A DNA stretch of 33,584 nt from Rubricella sp038526735 (GCA_038526735.1 JBCBGM010000030.1:1-33584), one strand, 5' to 3'. Shown: positions 1-8,314, counted from the stretch's first letter. The notes: generated from the letters alone by a model not told the origin. A program made the numbers and translations.

Positions 1-1633
1 CGATGAGCAGATGCGGGTGCTGGAGCTTTATCACCGCAACTTCGTGCGTGCGGGCGCGCAGCTTGATGAACAGGGTAAGGCGCGGCTGGCTGAGATCATG
101 CAGCGGCTTGCCTCCCTCGGAACAGCGTTCACGCAGGCCGTGCTGGCCGATGAGCGTGAGTGGTTCATGACGCTGAGCGAGGGTGATCTGGACGGGTTGC
201 CCGCCGATGTGATCGCCGCCGCGAAATCCGCCGCAGACAGCCGGGGTGTGGATGGCTACGCGATCACGCTGAACCGGTCTTTGATCGTGCCGTTTCTCGA
301 AAACGCCACCCGCCGCGACCTGCGCGAGCAGGCCTTCAAGGCGTGGACCGCGCGCGGCATGAACGGCGGCGCCTCTGATACGCGAGAGATTGTGGCCGAG
401 ATCTTGGGCCTGCGCCACGAGCGCGCGCAGCTTTTGGGGTACGCGCATTTCGCGGCGTTCAAGCTCGAAAAAGAGATGGCAAAGACGCCATCTTCTGTGC
501 GCGATCTGCTGATGCAGGTCTGGGAGCCTGCCAAATCAGCCGCAGAGCGCGACGCCGAAAAGCTCGCAGCGTTGGCGGCGGATGGCAGAGACAACTCTCC
601 GCTCGCCCCCCATGACTGGCGGTTTTATGCGGAGAAGCTGCGCAAGAAAGAGCACGATCTCGATACCTCCGAGGTCAAGCCGTACCTCACCCTCGACGGC
701 ATGATCGCCGCGCAATTTGATGTGGCAGGGCGTCTCTTTGGCCTGTCATTTGAGCCGCTCGACGTGCCCCTCCACAACCCCGACGCCCGCGCCTGGGAGG
801 TGAAGAAGGGGGAGCGGCATATGGGCGTGTTTATCGGGGATTATTTCGCCCGCCCCGAAAAGCGCTCGGGCGCGTGGTGCTCGGGCTTTCGCTCGCAGCG
901 CAAACTGGGCGGAGAGGTGCGACCGATTACGATCAACGTGTGCAATTTCGCGAAGGCTGAGCCTGCCCTGTTGACCTGGGACGACGCCCGTACGCTCTTC
1001 CACGAGTTTGGCCACGCCCTTCACAACCTTCTGTCGGATGTGACTTACCCGATGATTTCTGGCACCTCGGTCGCCCGCGATTTCGTCGAACTGCCCAGCC
1101 AGCTCTATGAGCACTGGTTGAGCGTGCCGGACGTCCTGCGCACCCATGCGCGCCACTATGAAACCGGGGAGCCGATCCCGGAGGCGCTGGTCGAGAAAAT
1201 CCTTGGGGCAGAGACGTTTGACCAAGGCTTTGCGACGGTGGAATACCTTGCCTCCGCCCTCGTGGACCTGGACTTTCACGATGGCCCGCCACCCACAGAC
1301 CCGATGGCGGCACAGGCGGAAACCCTCGCGCGCCTCGGGATGCCCGACGCCATCGTCATGCGCCACGCGACCCCGCATTTTCAGCACATCTTTGCAGGTG
1401 ATGGGTATTCCAGCGGCTACTACTCCTACATGTGGTCAGAGGTGATGGACGCTGATGCCTTCGCCGCGTTTGAAGAGACGGGCGATCCGTTCGACGCGGA
1501 CCTCGCGGAAAAGCTCTACACCCATGTCTACTCGGCCGGCGGCTCGAAAGACCCCGAGGTGCTCTACACCGCTTTCCGCGGTCAGATGCCTGGGCCGGAG
1601 GCTTTGCTCAAGGGGCGAGGGCTGGCGGCCTAA
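1..1633 (+). CDS. M3 family oligopeptidase (peptidyl-dipeptidase Dcp / oligopeptidase A type), 5' truncated by window edge
   Basis: Zinc metallopeptidase that degrades oligopeptides, normally in the cytoplasm. The frame is open from the first bases of the window, so the N-terminus lies outside; about 543 residues are visible, against a usual 670-690. Seen directly: the gluzincin motif HEFGH at 1001-1015, followed about 30 residues later by FVELPSQLYEHW, whose first Glu is the expected third zinc ligand in M3 enzymes. The C-terminal YSYMWSEVMDADAFAAFEE block is also typical of family M3. It ends 3 bases before the stop of the convergent gene at 1637. Dcp and OpdA cannot be told apart here. Family assignment is very secure. 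Confidence 0.93.
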   Translation, partial: DEQMRVLELYHRNFVRAGAQLDEQGKARLAEIMQRLASLGTAFTQAVLADEREWFMTLSEGDLDGLPADVIAAAKSAADSRGVDGYAITLNRSLIVPFLENATRRDLREQAFKAWTARGMNGGASDTREIVAEILGLRHERAQLLGYAHFAAFKLEKEMAKTPSSVRDLLMQVWEPAKSAAERDAEKLAALAADGRDNSPLAPHDWRFYAEKLRKKEHDLDTSEVKPYLTLDGMIAAQFDVAGRLFGLSFEPLDVPLHNPDARAWEVKKGERHMGVFIGDYFARPEKRSGAWCSGFRSQRKLGGEVRPITINVCNFAKAEPALLTWDDARTLFHEFGHALHNLLSDVTYPMISGTSVARDFVELPSQLYEHWLSVPDVLRTHARHYETGEPIPEALVEKILGAETFDQGFATVEYLASALVDLDFHDGPPPTDPMAAQAETLARLGMPDAIVMRHATPHFQHIFAGDGYSSGYYSYMWSEVMDADAFAAFEETGDPFDADLAEKLYTHVYSAGGSKDPEVLYTAFRGQMPGPEALLKGRGLAA

Positions 1634-1636
1634 GCG

Positions 1637-2497
1637 TCAGAACCACTGGCCGGGCTCGATAAAGCCCATCTCCAGCAATTGCTGCGAGCGCCATTCAAAG
1701 CGCTCGCTGCGGCGCCACATCATGCTCTCGATCTCAAACGTGGAACCGGGGTTCCGCTTGAGCGACTTCGCCACGCGGAACGAGGCAATCGCGACGGTCA
1801 CATTGTGATGCCACTGGCAGGCGACCGTGTTCATCTCGGGCTCTGACAGGGTCAGATTCTCGTTCACCAGCAACCCCGGCTTGGCGCGAAAAAGCGAGAT
1901 CCGGTCGATCCGCCGCCGCTCCCACGGGACGAACTCCTCATACCGCCAGGACAGCCCGCCAAAGATATCAAACTGCCGGTCCAGCGCCTCCCCATCCGCA
2001 AAGCGCTGGAAGCTGTAATAGCCGGAGCTGTCAAAATGCGCGTCATCGCACGAGACGGCGTTGGGGTGGCGGTAAAGATCACGGGCGTAGAGGTCGAGCG
2101 CATAGGTGAACACATGCTCGCGCCGCTCTTCGGTCATGAAGTCTGTGAGGTCAGAGATGCGACGGCTCTCGGAATACGGGAAGAAAAAGTACTCCGCGTT
2201 GTAGCACCAGAAGATCCACCGCCCCGGGCTCGCCTCGATCACCGCGTTCAGCACCTCAAGGAGATCAACCCGCGTTCGGATGGAGCGGCGCAGCATCGGG
2301 GTTTGGTACTGCTCGGCGACATCCTCAAGCCCCGTGACATCCCCCACGACAGCCAGATTCGCAAATCCGAGGGCGCGGTGGTGTTCAATCGTCGAGGCGA
2401 TCTCGCTGTCGTCTTCGACAAAGATCAGGCCGAGGGGGAGTTTGCCCGAAAGTCCCGCATCCTCTGAAAGCAATGATGTCAGGCTGTCGTAGACCAT
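1637..2497 (-). CDS. Glycosyltransferase-2-like protein with degenerate DxD motifs, function unknown
   Basis: About 286 residues. The N-terminal part (EDDSEIASTIEHHRALGF, residues 28-45) resembles the start of the GT2-type family in which a short nucleotide-binding strand is followed by a DADEF metal site. In this protein the equivalent positions read VGDVTGLED and NAEYF (residues 100-104), so the acidic metal-binding residues are largely gone. No signal peptide or membrane segment is seen. The C-terminus is rich in Trp, Arg and Glu. I chose the ATG at 2497 because AAGAGGAG lies just upstream; an in-frame TTG at 2557 would add 20 residues. The homology is my reading of the sequence pattern. 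It may be a non-catalytic relative or use another site. Confidence 0.6.
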   Translation of the reverse strand: MVYDSLTSLLSEDAGLSGKLPLGLIFVEDDSEIASTIEHHRALGFANLAVVGDVTGLEDVAEQYQTPMLRRSIRTRVDLLEVLNAVIEASPGRWIFWCYNAEYFFFPYSESRRISDLTDFMTEERREHVFTYALDLYARDLYRHPNAVSCDDAHFDSSGYYSFQRFADGEALDRQFDIFGGLSWRYEEFVPWERRRIDRISLFRAKPGLLVNENLTLSEPEMNTVACQWHHNVTVAIASFRVAKSLKRNPGSTFEIESMMWRRSERFEWRSQQLLEMGFIEPGQWF

Positions 2498-2638
2498 CCG
2501 CTCCTCTTTTCCCAACAGCGCGCATAACCGGGGGATCGCGCTTTGGGAAGTGGGCAATGCCTCAGCTCAGAACCAAACTGATAACGCACCACTATTCACA
2601 AAGCGAAATCTGATTGGGTTTTAGACGACTATTTAAAC

Positions 2639-2666
2639 TTGCGGCTTGGTTATTGCTTGGTATAAG
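2639..2666 (+). promoter_or_regulatory. Candidate sigma-70 promoter of mucR
   Basis: TTGCGG (2639-2644) and TATAAG (2661-2666) are separated by 16 bases in an AT-rich stretch between the divergent genes at 2497 and 2753. This would leave an mRNA leader of roughly 80 bases. The 255-base gap holds no other gene I can support. MucR proteins often bind AT-rich DNA upstream of their own gene, so autoregulation here is plausible but inferred. Confidence 0.45.
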
Positions 2667-2752
2667 ACCTCTCTCGCATTAGGCGCAGTAATCTCTTAAA
2701 AAACCCTACGCACCGCGCTAAATGCGGCTACGAAAAGAGCAGGTTTGAAAAT

Positions 2753-3166
2753 ATGTCAGACACAACAGAAATTGAGACCACAGAGCTTTTGGCCCTGACC
2801 TCTGAGATTGTTTCGTCCCACGTCTCGAACAACTCCGTCTCGGCCGAAGAACTCCCAACCATGATTGAGAGTGTGTATCGCAAACTCTCCGATCTGTCCG
2901 GCCCACAGGAAGAGGTCAAAGAAGAGCTCGTTCCAGCGGTGCCGATCAAGAAGTCGGTGACGGATGATTACATTGTCTGCCTTGAGGATGGTCGCAAGCT
3001 CAAGATGCTCAAGCGGCATCTGTCCACCGCCTACGACATGACCCCAGACGAGTACCGCGAAAAATGGGGCCTGCCGCCGAGCTATCCGATGGTTGCACCG
3101 AACTATGCCGCCAAGCGCCAGGCGCTGGCCAAGCAAATCGGTCTGGGCCGTAAGAAAAAGAGCTGA
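2753..3166 (+). CDS. mucR: MucR/Ros family transcriptional regulator with altered zinc-finger residues
   Basis: DNA-binding regulator of the Ros/MucR family (137 residues; family usually 130-150), which in alphaproteobacteria controls exopolysaccharide, motility and cell-cycle genes. The N-terminal helical half (residues 1-50) matches the oligomerisation region. The C-terminal half holds the finger core, IVCLEDGRKLKMLKRHL, then TPDEYREKWGLP and a basic tail ending GRKKKS. In Ros the ligands are Cys, Cys, His, His. Here the second Cys is Asp, and the last His positions read Ala-Tyr (HLSTAYDM). Asp in that slot is known in zinc-binding homologues, but the loss of the final His suggests reduced or absent zinc binding. 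A GAGCAGG ribosome site lies 9 bases before the ATG. Confidence 0.92.
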   Translation: MSDTTEIETTELLALTSEIVSSHVSNNSVSAEELPTMIESVYRKLSDLSGPQEEVKEELVPAVPIKKSVTDDYIVCLEDGRKLKMLKRHLSTAYDMTPDEYREKWGLPPSYPMVAPNYAAKRQALAKQIGLGRKKKS

Positions 3167-3199
3167 GTTGCAGCGGCCTTCGGGCAAAGCTAAATAAAC

Positions 3200-3230
3200 A
3201 CGGCGCGGGCAAGTCTCGCGCCGTTTCATT
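3200..3230 (+). terminator. Intrinsic terminator after mucR
   Basis: Stem ACGGCGCG (3200-3207) pairs with CGCGCCGT (3217-3224) around a 9-base loop, followed by TTCATTT. It lies between the mucR stop and the miaB start and should separate the two units, although the U-tract is imperfect. Confidence 0.7.
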
Positions 3231-3244
3231 TCAGGGGCAGGGCG

Positions 3245-4567
3245 ATGGCTGAGAAGACGGTCTTTATCAAGACATACGGCTGTCAGATGAACGTCTACGA
3301 CAGCGAACGCATGGCGGGTGCGCTGGCGGAGTCGGGTTATAGCCAAGTTGAAACTCCCGAGGGTGCTGACCTCGTGCTGCTCAACACCTGCCATATCCGC
3401 GAGAAGGCCGCTGAGAAGGTTTATTCCGAGCTTGGGCGGTTGAAGGCGCTGAAGGCCGAAACACCCAACCTCAAGATCGGGGTGACAGGCTGCGTCGCGC
3501 AGGCCGAAGGGTCGGAGATCATGCGCCGGCAACCCGCCGTTGATCTGGTGGTGGGGCCGCAGGCCTATCACCGCCTTCCCGCGATGGAGGCGAAGGTGCG
3601 CAATGGAGAGCGCGCTCTCGACACCGAATTTCCCGAAGAGGACAAGTTTGAGCATCTGCCCCGCGCCCGTGGCCCCAAGATGGCACGCAGCCCGGCGGCG
3701 TTTCTGACGGTGCAAGAGGGCTGCGATAAGTTCTGTGCGTTCTGCGTGGTGCCCTACACGCGCGGGGCGGAGGTGTCTCGCCCGCCTGAGCGCCTGATCG
3801 CAGAAGCACGCGATCTGGTGGAGCGGGGTGTCGTTGAAATCACGCTCTTGGGTCAGAACGTAAACGCCTACCACGGCGAGGGCGCGGACGGCACCTGGAG
3901 CCTTGCACGGCTCTGCCATGCGCTGAGTGAGATCGAGGGGCTCGAGCGTATCCGCTACACCACCTCCCACCCCAACGATATGACCGACGACCTGATCGCG
4001 GCCCATGCCGATCTGCCCAAGCTCATGCCCTATCTGCATCTGCCCGTGCAGGCCGGGGCGGATCGCATTCTGAAAGCGATGAACCGCAAGCACACCGCAG
4101 AGGCTTATGTGCGCTTGATCGAGCGCATCCGCGCCGCCCGCCCGGATATGGCGATCTCCGGAGACTTCATCGTTGGCTTCCCCGGAGAGACCGAGGAGGA
4201 GTTTCAGGCGACCCTCGATCTGGCGGCGCAGGTTGGCTATGCCTCAGCCTATTCGTTCAAGTATTCCTCCCGCCCCGGCACCCCGGCGGCGGATCAGCCC
4301 GAGATCGACAATGACGTTGCCTCAGACCGCCTCCAGCGGTTGCAGGCGCAGTTGAACAAAGACCGCGCGGCGTTTCAGGATAGCCTCGTGGGCCAAACCC
4401 TCCCGGTTCTGTTTGAAAAGGCGGGGCGGGAAGAGGGCCAACTCATTGGCCGCTCACCCTATTTGCAGTCGGTAGTCGTACAGGCAGACCCGGCTGCAAT
4501 TGGCAAAATCCTGCCCGTGGCGCTCACAGGCTCGCAGCCCAACTCGCTGGCCGGAGTACTCGCCTAG
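3245..4567 (+). CDS. miaB: tRNA-2-methylthio-N6-dimethylallyladenosine synthase MiaB
   Basis: Radical-SAM methylthiotransferase that adds the 2-methylthio group to i6A37 of tRNAs reading UNN codons. Length is 440 residues, normal for the family. The N-terminal MTTase domain carries the auxiliary-cluster cysteines C13 (YGCQMN), C49 (NTCHIREKA) and C83 (TGCVAQ). The radical-SAM cysteines are C160, C164 and C167 in CDKFCAFC, followed by VPYTRGAEVSR, a MiaB signature. A C-terminal TRAM domain covers about residues 375-440. The gene stands alone after the mucR terminator. Its TAG stop shares the palindrome CTAG with the stop of the convergent SH3 gene. Confidence 0.97.
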   Translation: MAEKTVFIKTYGCQMNVYDSERMAGALAESGYSQVETPEGADLVLLNTCHIREKAAEKVYSELGRLKALKAETPNLKIGVTGCVAQAEGSEIMRRQPAVDLVVGPQAYHRLPAMEAKVRNGERALDTEFPEEDKFEHLPRARGPKMARSPAAFLTVQEGCDKFCAFCVVPYTRGAEVSRPPERLIAEARDLVERGVVEITLLGQNVNAYHGEGADGTWSLARLCHALSEIEGLERIRYTTSHPNDMTDDLIAAHADLPKLMPYLHLPVQAGADRILKAMNRKHTAEAYVRLIERIRAARPDMAISGDFIVGFPGETEEEFQATLDLAAQVGYASAYSFKYSSRPGTPAADQPEIDNDVASDRLQRLQAQLNKDRAAFQDSLVGQTLPVLFEKAGREEGQLIGRSPYLQSVVVQADPAAIGKILPVALTGSQPNSLAGVLA

Positions 4568-5034
4568 TCCGGGTTAAGCCCCCACAGACTCGGCCCCGGC
4601 ACCCAGCCGCGCACATCGTCCACAGCGACAGAGCACCAATCCCCCTCGCAGCCCTCAAGCCGTGCGACGACCTGAGGCTCCACCCGCGCCACCGCGCGCC
4701 CCCTGTCTGAGGGGCGGTCGAGCAGGGCGGCTTCTTCGGTCAAAATCACAGTACGGATGCCCGAGAGCATGGTTGCATGGATCCAACCGCCCTCCCCCTC
4801 GATATCCTCAACCTTGCGCCACACGTCATATTCCGCGACCACCCGCAGCGGCATCCCGCGGCGCTGAAAGACCCAGTCGATCCGGTGATCGAACCCCGGC
4901 CCGCGGCGAATGTTGGCCTCTTTCGCCTTGAGGCTGACGTAGCGTGGGATCGGAAACCCAGTCTCACGCCCGCGCTCTTCAGCGCTGGCAACGCCGCCAA
5001 AAGCAATCAGGAGAGCACAGAGCCAGACGCGCAT
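4564..5034 (-). CDS. Secreted protein with tandem bacterial SH3-like domains
   Basis: 156 residues. The N-terminus MRVWLCALLIAFGGVASA is a clear Sec signal peptide. The first SH3 domain (about 37-90) has the typical ANIRRGPG start and DVWRKV...GGWIHATML core. The second (about 95-150) has ALLDRPS...CEGDWCSVAVDDVRGWV. Such proteins are periplasmic and may bind cell-wall peptides, but no catalytic domain is attached, so the role is unknown. C132 and C136, in CEGDWC, could form a disulfide. The stop codon overlaps the miaB stop. Confidence 0.85.
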   Translation of the reverse strand: MRVWLCALLIAFGGVASAEERGRETGFPIPRYVSLKAKEANIRRGPGFDHRIDWVFQRRGMPLRVVAEYDVWRKVEDIEGEGGWIHATMLSGIRTVILTEEAALLDRPSDRGRAVARVEPQVVARLEGCEGDWCSVAVDDVRGWVPGPSLWGLNPD

Positions 5035-5118
5035 CGAATTCCCGGTTTAACTGTTGCGCCTGCCACCTTACGGTGCCGCAAACAGAAACGCATTAGGGAT
5101 GTGACGAGGGAGGTCGGG

Positions 5119-6105
5119 ATGAGCGGCGAAAAGCTAAAGGTTTTCGTGACACGGAGGCTGCCAGAGCCCGTGGAGACGCGCCTCGCCGAGCTTTTTGAGG
5201 TCACGCTCAGCGACGCGGACCGCCCGATTGCCAAAGCCGACATCGCTGAGGCGATGAAAACCCATGATGTGCTGGTGCCCACCTTGGGCGATGAGATTGA
5301 TGCGGGCCTCATCGGCCAGTCAGGCGAGCGTCTGAAGATGATCGCTAACTACGGCGCAGGGTTTGACCATATCGACGTCACCACCGCCCGCCAGCGCGGC
5401 ATGACCGTCACCAACACGCCTGGCGTTCTGACCGATGACACCGCCGACATGACCATGGCGCTCATCCTCGCAGTGCCGCGCCGCCTCAAAGAGGGTGCGC
5501 AGCTGATGCTGGAGGGCGGTTGGGATGGCTGGTCTCCGATGGCACTGATGGGGCACCGGATCAGCGGCAAACGTCTGGGGATTTTGGGGATGGGGCGCAT
5601 TGGCCAAGCAGTGGCACGGCGCGCGCAGGCGTTTGGCTTGCAAATCCACTACCACAACCGTCGGCGCCTCCATGCCGAGGTCGAAAACAAACTCGAAGCG
5701 CGGTTCTGGGACAGCCTCGACCAGATGCTCGCGCGAGTGGACATTCTCTCGATCAATGCGCCGCACACCCCCGCCACATTCCACCTCCTTAACGCGCGGC
5801 GACTGAAGCTGATGAAGCCGACATCCTACATCGTGAACACCGCGCGCGGAGAGATCGTGGACGAAAACGCCCTCACCCGTTCCCTGCGCAACGGGGAGAT
5901 CGCGGGCGCGGGCCTTGACGTTTATGAGCACGGCAACGACGTGAACCCCCGCCTGCGCGATCTGCCAAACGTTCTCTTGCTGCCGCATATGGGCTCTGCC
6001 ACCGAAGAGGGGCGGCTAGAGATGGGCGAGAAGGTCATTATCAACATCAAAACCTTCGCCGATGGGCACCGGCCGCCGGATTTGGTCGTGCCCAGCATGC
6101 TTTAG
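5119..6105 (+). CDS. D-isomer-specific 2-hydroxyacid dehydrogenase (glyoxylate/hydroxypyruvate reductase type)
   Basis: NAD(P)-dependent dehydrogenase of 328 residues that interconverts 2-keto and D-2-hydroxy acids, most likely glyoxylate/glycolate or hydroxypyruvate/D-glycerate. The Rossmann motif GMGRIG lies at residues 157-162, the substrate Arg at 243 (NTARGEIVDE), and the catalytic His at 290 (LLLPHMGSAT). I start at the ATG at 5119 because GAGGGAGG lies just upstream (5106-5113) and the family N-terminus (KVFVTRRLPEPV) follows at once; the open frame extends further upstream without such features. The sulfotransferase gene follows after 9 bases and is probably cotranscribed. The exact substrate is not readable from sequence. 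Confidence 0.92.
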   Translation: MSGEKLKVFVTRRLPEPVETRLAELFEVTLSDADRPIAKADIAEAMKTHDVLVPTLGDEIDAGLIGQSGERLKMIANYGAGFDHIDVTTARQRGMTVTNTPGVLTDDTADMTMALILAVPRRLKEGAQLMLEGGWDGWSPMALMGHRISGKRLGILGMGRIGQAVARRAQAFGLQIHYHNRRRLHAEVENKLEARFWDSLDQMLARVDILSINAPHTPATFHLLNARRLKLMKPTSYIVNTARGEIVDENALTRSLRNGEIAGAGLDVYEHGNDVNPRLRDLPNVLLLPHMGSATEEGRLEMGEKVIINIKTFADGHRPPDLVVPSML

Positions 6106-6114
6106 GGGTCGAAC

Positions 6115-6825
6115 GTGCGGCTGTCCTATTGGCGTGTGTGGCTTCGCCATTGGTGGCGGCAAAACATCGGTGGGGAGGATCGGTCAGACACCAAGGTTAT
6201 GGTGCTGGAGGCTGCAAAGACCCTCTACATTCCGATCCCGAAAGCCGCCAACACCTCCGCCCGCCGCGCGCTTTGCACGTCGCTTGGGATTGAACCGCTT
6301 GACGGTGACGCGGTTCACCGTGACCCGCGCATCCCGATCTTGCCCCTGAGCGAGGCTTTGATGCGCGCTGGCGAGGACTGGTTCATCTTCACCATTGTCC
6401 GCGATCCACTCACCCGCGCTCAAAGCGCTTACCGCAACAAAGTGGTGGAGGAGGGGGCGCAGATGAATGCCCTGCGCACGGTGAAAGTCCGCCCGAGCGA
6501 TAGTTTTGAGCAGTTCATCACCGCCATGGCCCGCTGGCCGCGCAAGATGCTCAACGACCATTTCATGCCGCAGTCGATGCTGCTGTCGCGCGCGCTGGCG
6601 GACCCGCGCTTGCGCGTTTTTCATGTGGAGACGTTGGGCGATGACTGGCCCGTGGTTCAAAACGAGATCGTGCAGCGAGGTGGAGAGAGGCCCACTGACT
6701 TGGGCATCGCCAATGCAACGCTGAAACCTGCTGAGAAGGGTGCAGAAACCGAAGGTCTTGCGTGGGTGCTGAAGCTCTATGGTGAAGATTATAAGGCCTT
6801 CGGGTACGCACCCCCGACGCGTTAA
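6115..6825 (+). CDS. Sulfotransferase family protein (PAPS-dependent, family 2-like)
   Basis: 236 residues starting at a GTG preceded by AGGGGT. The 5'-phosphosulfate loop is IPIPKAANTSARRA (residues 39-52), with Lys43 in the catalytic position. The 3'-phosphate motif is IVRDPLTRAQSAYRNK (residues 94-109), with R96 and S104. These place it with carbohydrate-type sulfotransferases (Sulfotransfer_2), whose bacterial members often sulfate surface polysaccharides. No signal peptide or obvious membrane anchor is present, although the first 15 residues are Trp-rich. The acceptor is unknown. Adjacency to the dehydrogenase probably reflects cotranscription rather than a shared pathway. Confidence 0.85.
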   Translation: MRLSYWRVWLRHWWRQNIGGEDRSDTKVMVLEAAKTLYIPIPKAANTSARRALCTSLGIEPLDGDAVHRDPRIPILPLSEALMRAGEDWFIFTIVRDPLTRAQSAYRNKVVEEGAQMNALRTVKVRPSDSFEQFITAMARWPRKMLNDHFMPQSMLLSRALADPRLRVFHVETLGDDWPVVQNEIVQRGGERPTDLGIANATLKPAEKGAETEGLAWVLKLYGEDYKAFGYAPPTR

Positions 6826-6842
6826 AGGTCGTGTTGACCTCT

Positions 6843-7601
6843 TCAGGTTGCTTGTTGACCGCACACCGGGCAGTCGTCTCGCTTAGCGACTTTGAGCCTC
6901 CGCATACTTGGGTACAGCGCGTCGTAGATCAGCAGCGTGCCGCGATCGTCTTCGCCCGCGCCTGTAATGTGCCGTAACGCCGCCGCCGCCATCATTGAGC
7001 CGACAACACCCGCAAGCGCACCCAGGATTCCAGCCTCCGCGCAAGAAGGGGCAAGGCCATCGGCTGGCGCTTCGGGGAAGACGCATTCATAACACGGGCC
7101 GCCACGGGCTGGGTCGAACAGCCCGATCTGCCCCTCCCATTGCGTCATCGCGGCGGAGATCAGCGGTATGGAGCGCGCCACGCAGAGGCGGTTGACCAGG
7201 TAGCGGGTGGTGAAGTTGTCGGACCCGTCGAGCACCAGATCGACATCGTCGAGCATCGCAGAGGTCTCGTCAGTCAGCCGCGCGATCTGTGGCACGGCCT
7301 CCACATTTGGGTTCAGCGCAGTCAACCGCTCTGCCGCAACCTCGGCTTTCGGCCGCCCCACATCGCCCGTCGCAAAGAGGATTTGACGTTGCAGGTTTGA
7401 CAGGCTGACCACGTCGTTATCGATGATCGTGATCTGACCAACACCCCCCGCCGCGAGATACTGCAACGCCGGGCAACCCAATCCTCCGGCCCCCACCACC
7501 GCGACCCGCGCCGCCTTCAGCTTTGCTTGCCCCGGCCCGCCGATCTCGCGCAGCACGATGTGGCGCGCGTAGCGTTCCAGCTCTTCGGGGCTAAAGCTCA
7601 T
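6843..7601 (-). CDS. moeB: HesA/MoeB/ThiF-type adenylyltransferase (molybdopterin-synthase adenylyltransferase)
   Basis: Adenylates the C-terminal Gly-Gly of a ubiquitin-like sulfur carrier (MoaD or ThiS) before thiocarboxylation. Length is 252 residues, normal. The ATP-binding GAGGLGCP lies near residue 37, followed by IIDNDVVSLSNLQRQILF. The Zn-binding Cys pairs are CYEC and the C-terminal CPVCG. The Cys in SCAEAGILGALAGVVG corresponds to the ThiF/MoeB active-site region. No rhodanese domain is present. Its ATG overlaps the stop of the upstream GNAT gene (ATGA), so it is the distal gene of the coaBC-dut-rrf2-GNAT run. MoeB and ThiF cannot be separated by sequence alone. Confidence 0.9.
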   Translation of the reverse strand: MSFSPEELERYARHIVLREIGGPGQAKLKAARVAVVGAGGLGCPALQYLAAGGVGQITIIDNDVVSLSNLQRQILFATGDVGRPKAEVAAERLTALNPNVEAVPQIARLTDETSAMLDDVDLVLDGSDNFTTRYLVNRLCVARSIPLISAAMTQWEGQIGLFDPARGGPCYECVFPEAPADGLAPSCAEAGILGALAGVVGSMMAAAALRHITGAGEDDRGTLLIYDALYPSMRRLKVAKRDDCPVCGQQAT

Positions 7602-8314
7602 AGGGCCTTCTCGTAGAAATGCTGCTCACCCGCTCCGGGAACAGCCCGGGTGTAGCCACGTTGGAAGCCCATCTGCTCATAAAATGTGGGAGTTTGCCAA
7701 GAGAACGTATTGAGGACCATCAGCTCCGCACCACGACTGCGCGCCTCTTGCTCCGCAGCGCGCACGATCACAGAGCCAATCCCTTCCCGCCGCACCTCGG
7801 GGGAGACCCAAAGCGTCCGCAGTTCAGCTTGCGCCCCAAGCAGTGCAACACGGACGGAGGCGACAATCTCTCCGGAGGTATCGCGGTAGACGACTGAGAA
7901 GGTGTCACGTGTAATCCCCGCTACCTCTGAATTGAAGGCTTGCAACCGCGCGTGCATGTCAGCGTTGAGCGCGTCATCCTCCTCAATCAGCCCGAGGCCC
8001 TGGCGGGGCGGCGTTTTGGGGGCGGCTTCATCAGCGCGGTTGCGGAGGCGTCTGATCAGCCAAAAGTACAAAAACACCGGCACGCTGAGTGCGGCGAGAA
8101 ATATGAACGCGCCTATAGATTGCCCGATCTGCTGGCGAAACGCAGAGGTTGCGGGCAACAGCTGCGACAGCGGGATCGTCGCCACCGCTGCCCCAAAGAT
8201 CACGCGGCTGTAGAGCTTTGGCCACTCGAACACCCGAGCAAAGCCAAGCGCGAGGCCTGCGATAACCGCGACCGTGATCAGCCCGCCCTCTGCGAGAATA
8301 CCCAAAATGCCCAT
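7598..8314 (-). CDS. GNAT N-acetyltransferase with N-terminal membrane segments
   Basis: 238 residues. The N-terminal third contains three hydrophobic stretches (about 11-27, 37-55 and 67-88), the last followed by RRLRNR, a positive-inside signature. A linker leads to a GNAT domain (about 125-238) with acetyl-CoA motif A, RREGIGS, at 175-181 and the terminal TFYEQMGFQRGYTR strand typical of the fold. The catalytic domain is predicted to be cytoplasmic and tethered to the inner membrane. GCGGAGGG precedes the ATG. The substrate is unknown. The gene overlaps moeB by 4 bases and lies 58 bases after the Rrf2 gene. Confidence 0.82.
   Translation of the reverse strand: MGILGILAEGGLITVAVIAGLALGFARVFEWPKLYSRVIFGAAVATIPLSQLLPATSAFRQQIGQSIGAFIFLAALSVPVFLYFWLIRRLRNRADEAAPKTPPRQGLGLIEEDDALNADMHARLQAFNSEVAGITRDTFSVVYRDTSGEIVASVRVALLGAQAELRTLWVSPEVRREGIGSVIVRAAEQEARSRGAELMVLNTFSWQTPTFYEQMGFQRGYTRAVPGAGEQHFYEKAL

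Noticed and set aside
746..1387. Long minus-strand open frame opposite the M3 peptidase gene
   Set aside because: It is antisense to a gene with clear catalytic motifs, has no recognisable domain or ribosome site, and such frames are common in GC-rich DNA.
2756..4093. 445-codon minus-strand open frame opposite mucR and miaB
   Set aside because: It runs across two well-supported genes and their terminator and its translation shows no family features; it is a shadow of biased codon use.
6826..6840. Hairpin AGGTC-GTGTT-GACCT between the sulfotransferase and moeB genes as a bidirectional terminator
   Set aside because: The stem has only 5 pairs and there is no T-tract on either strand.
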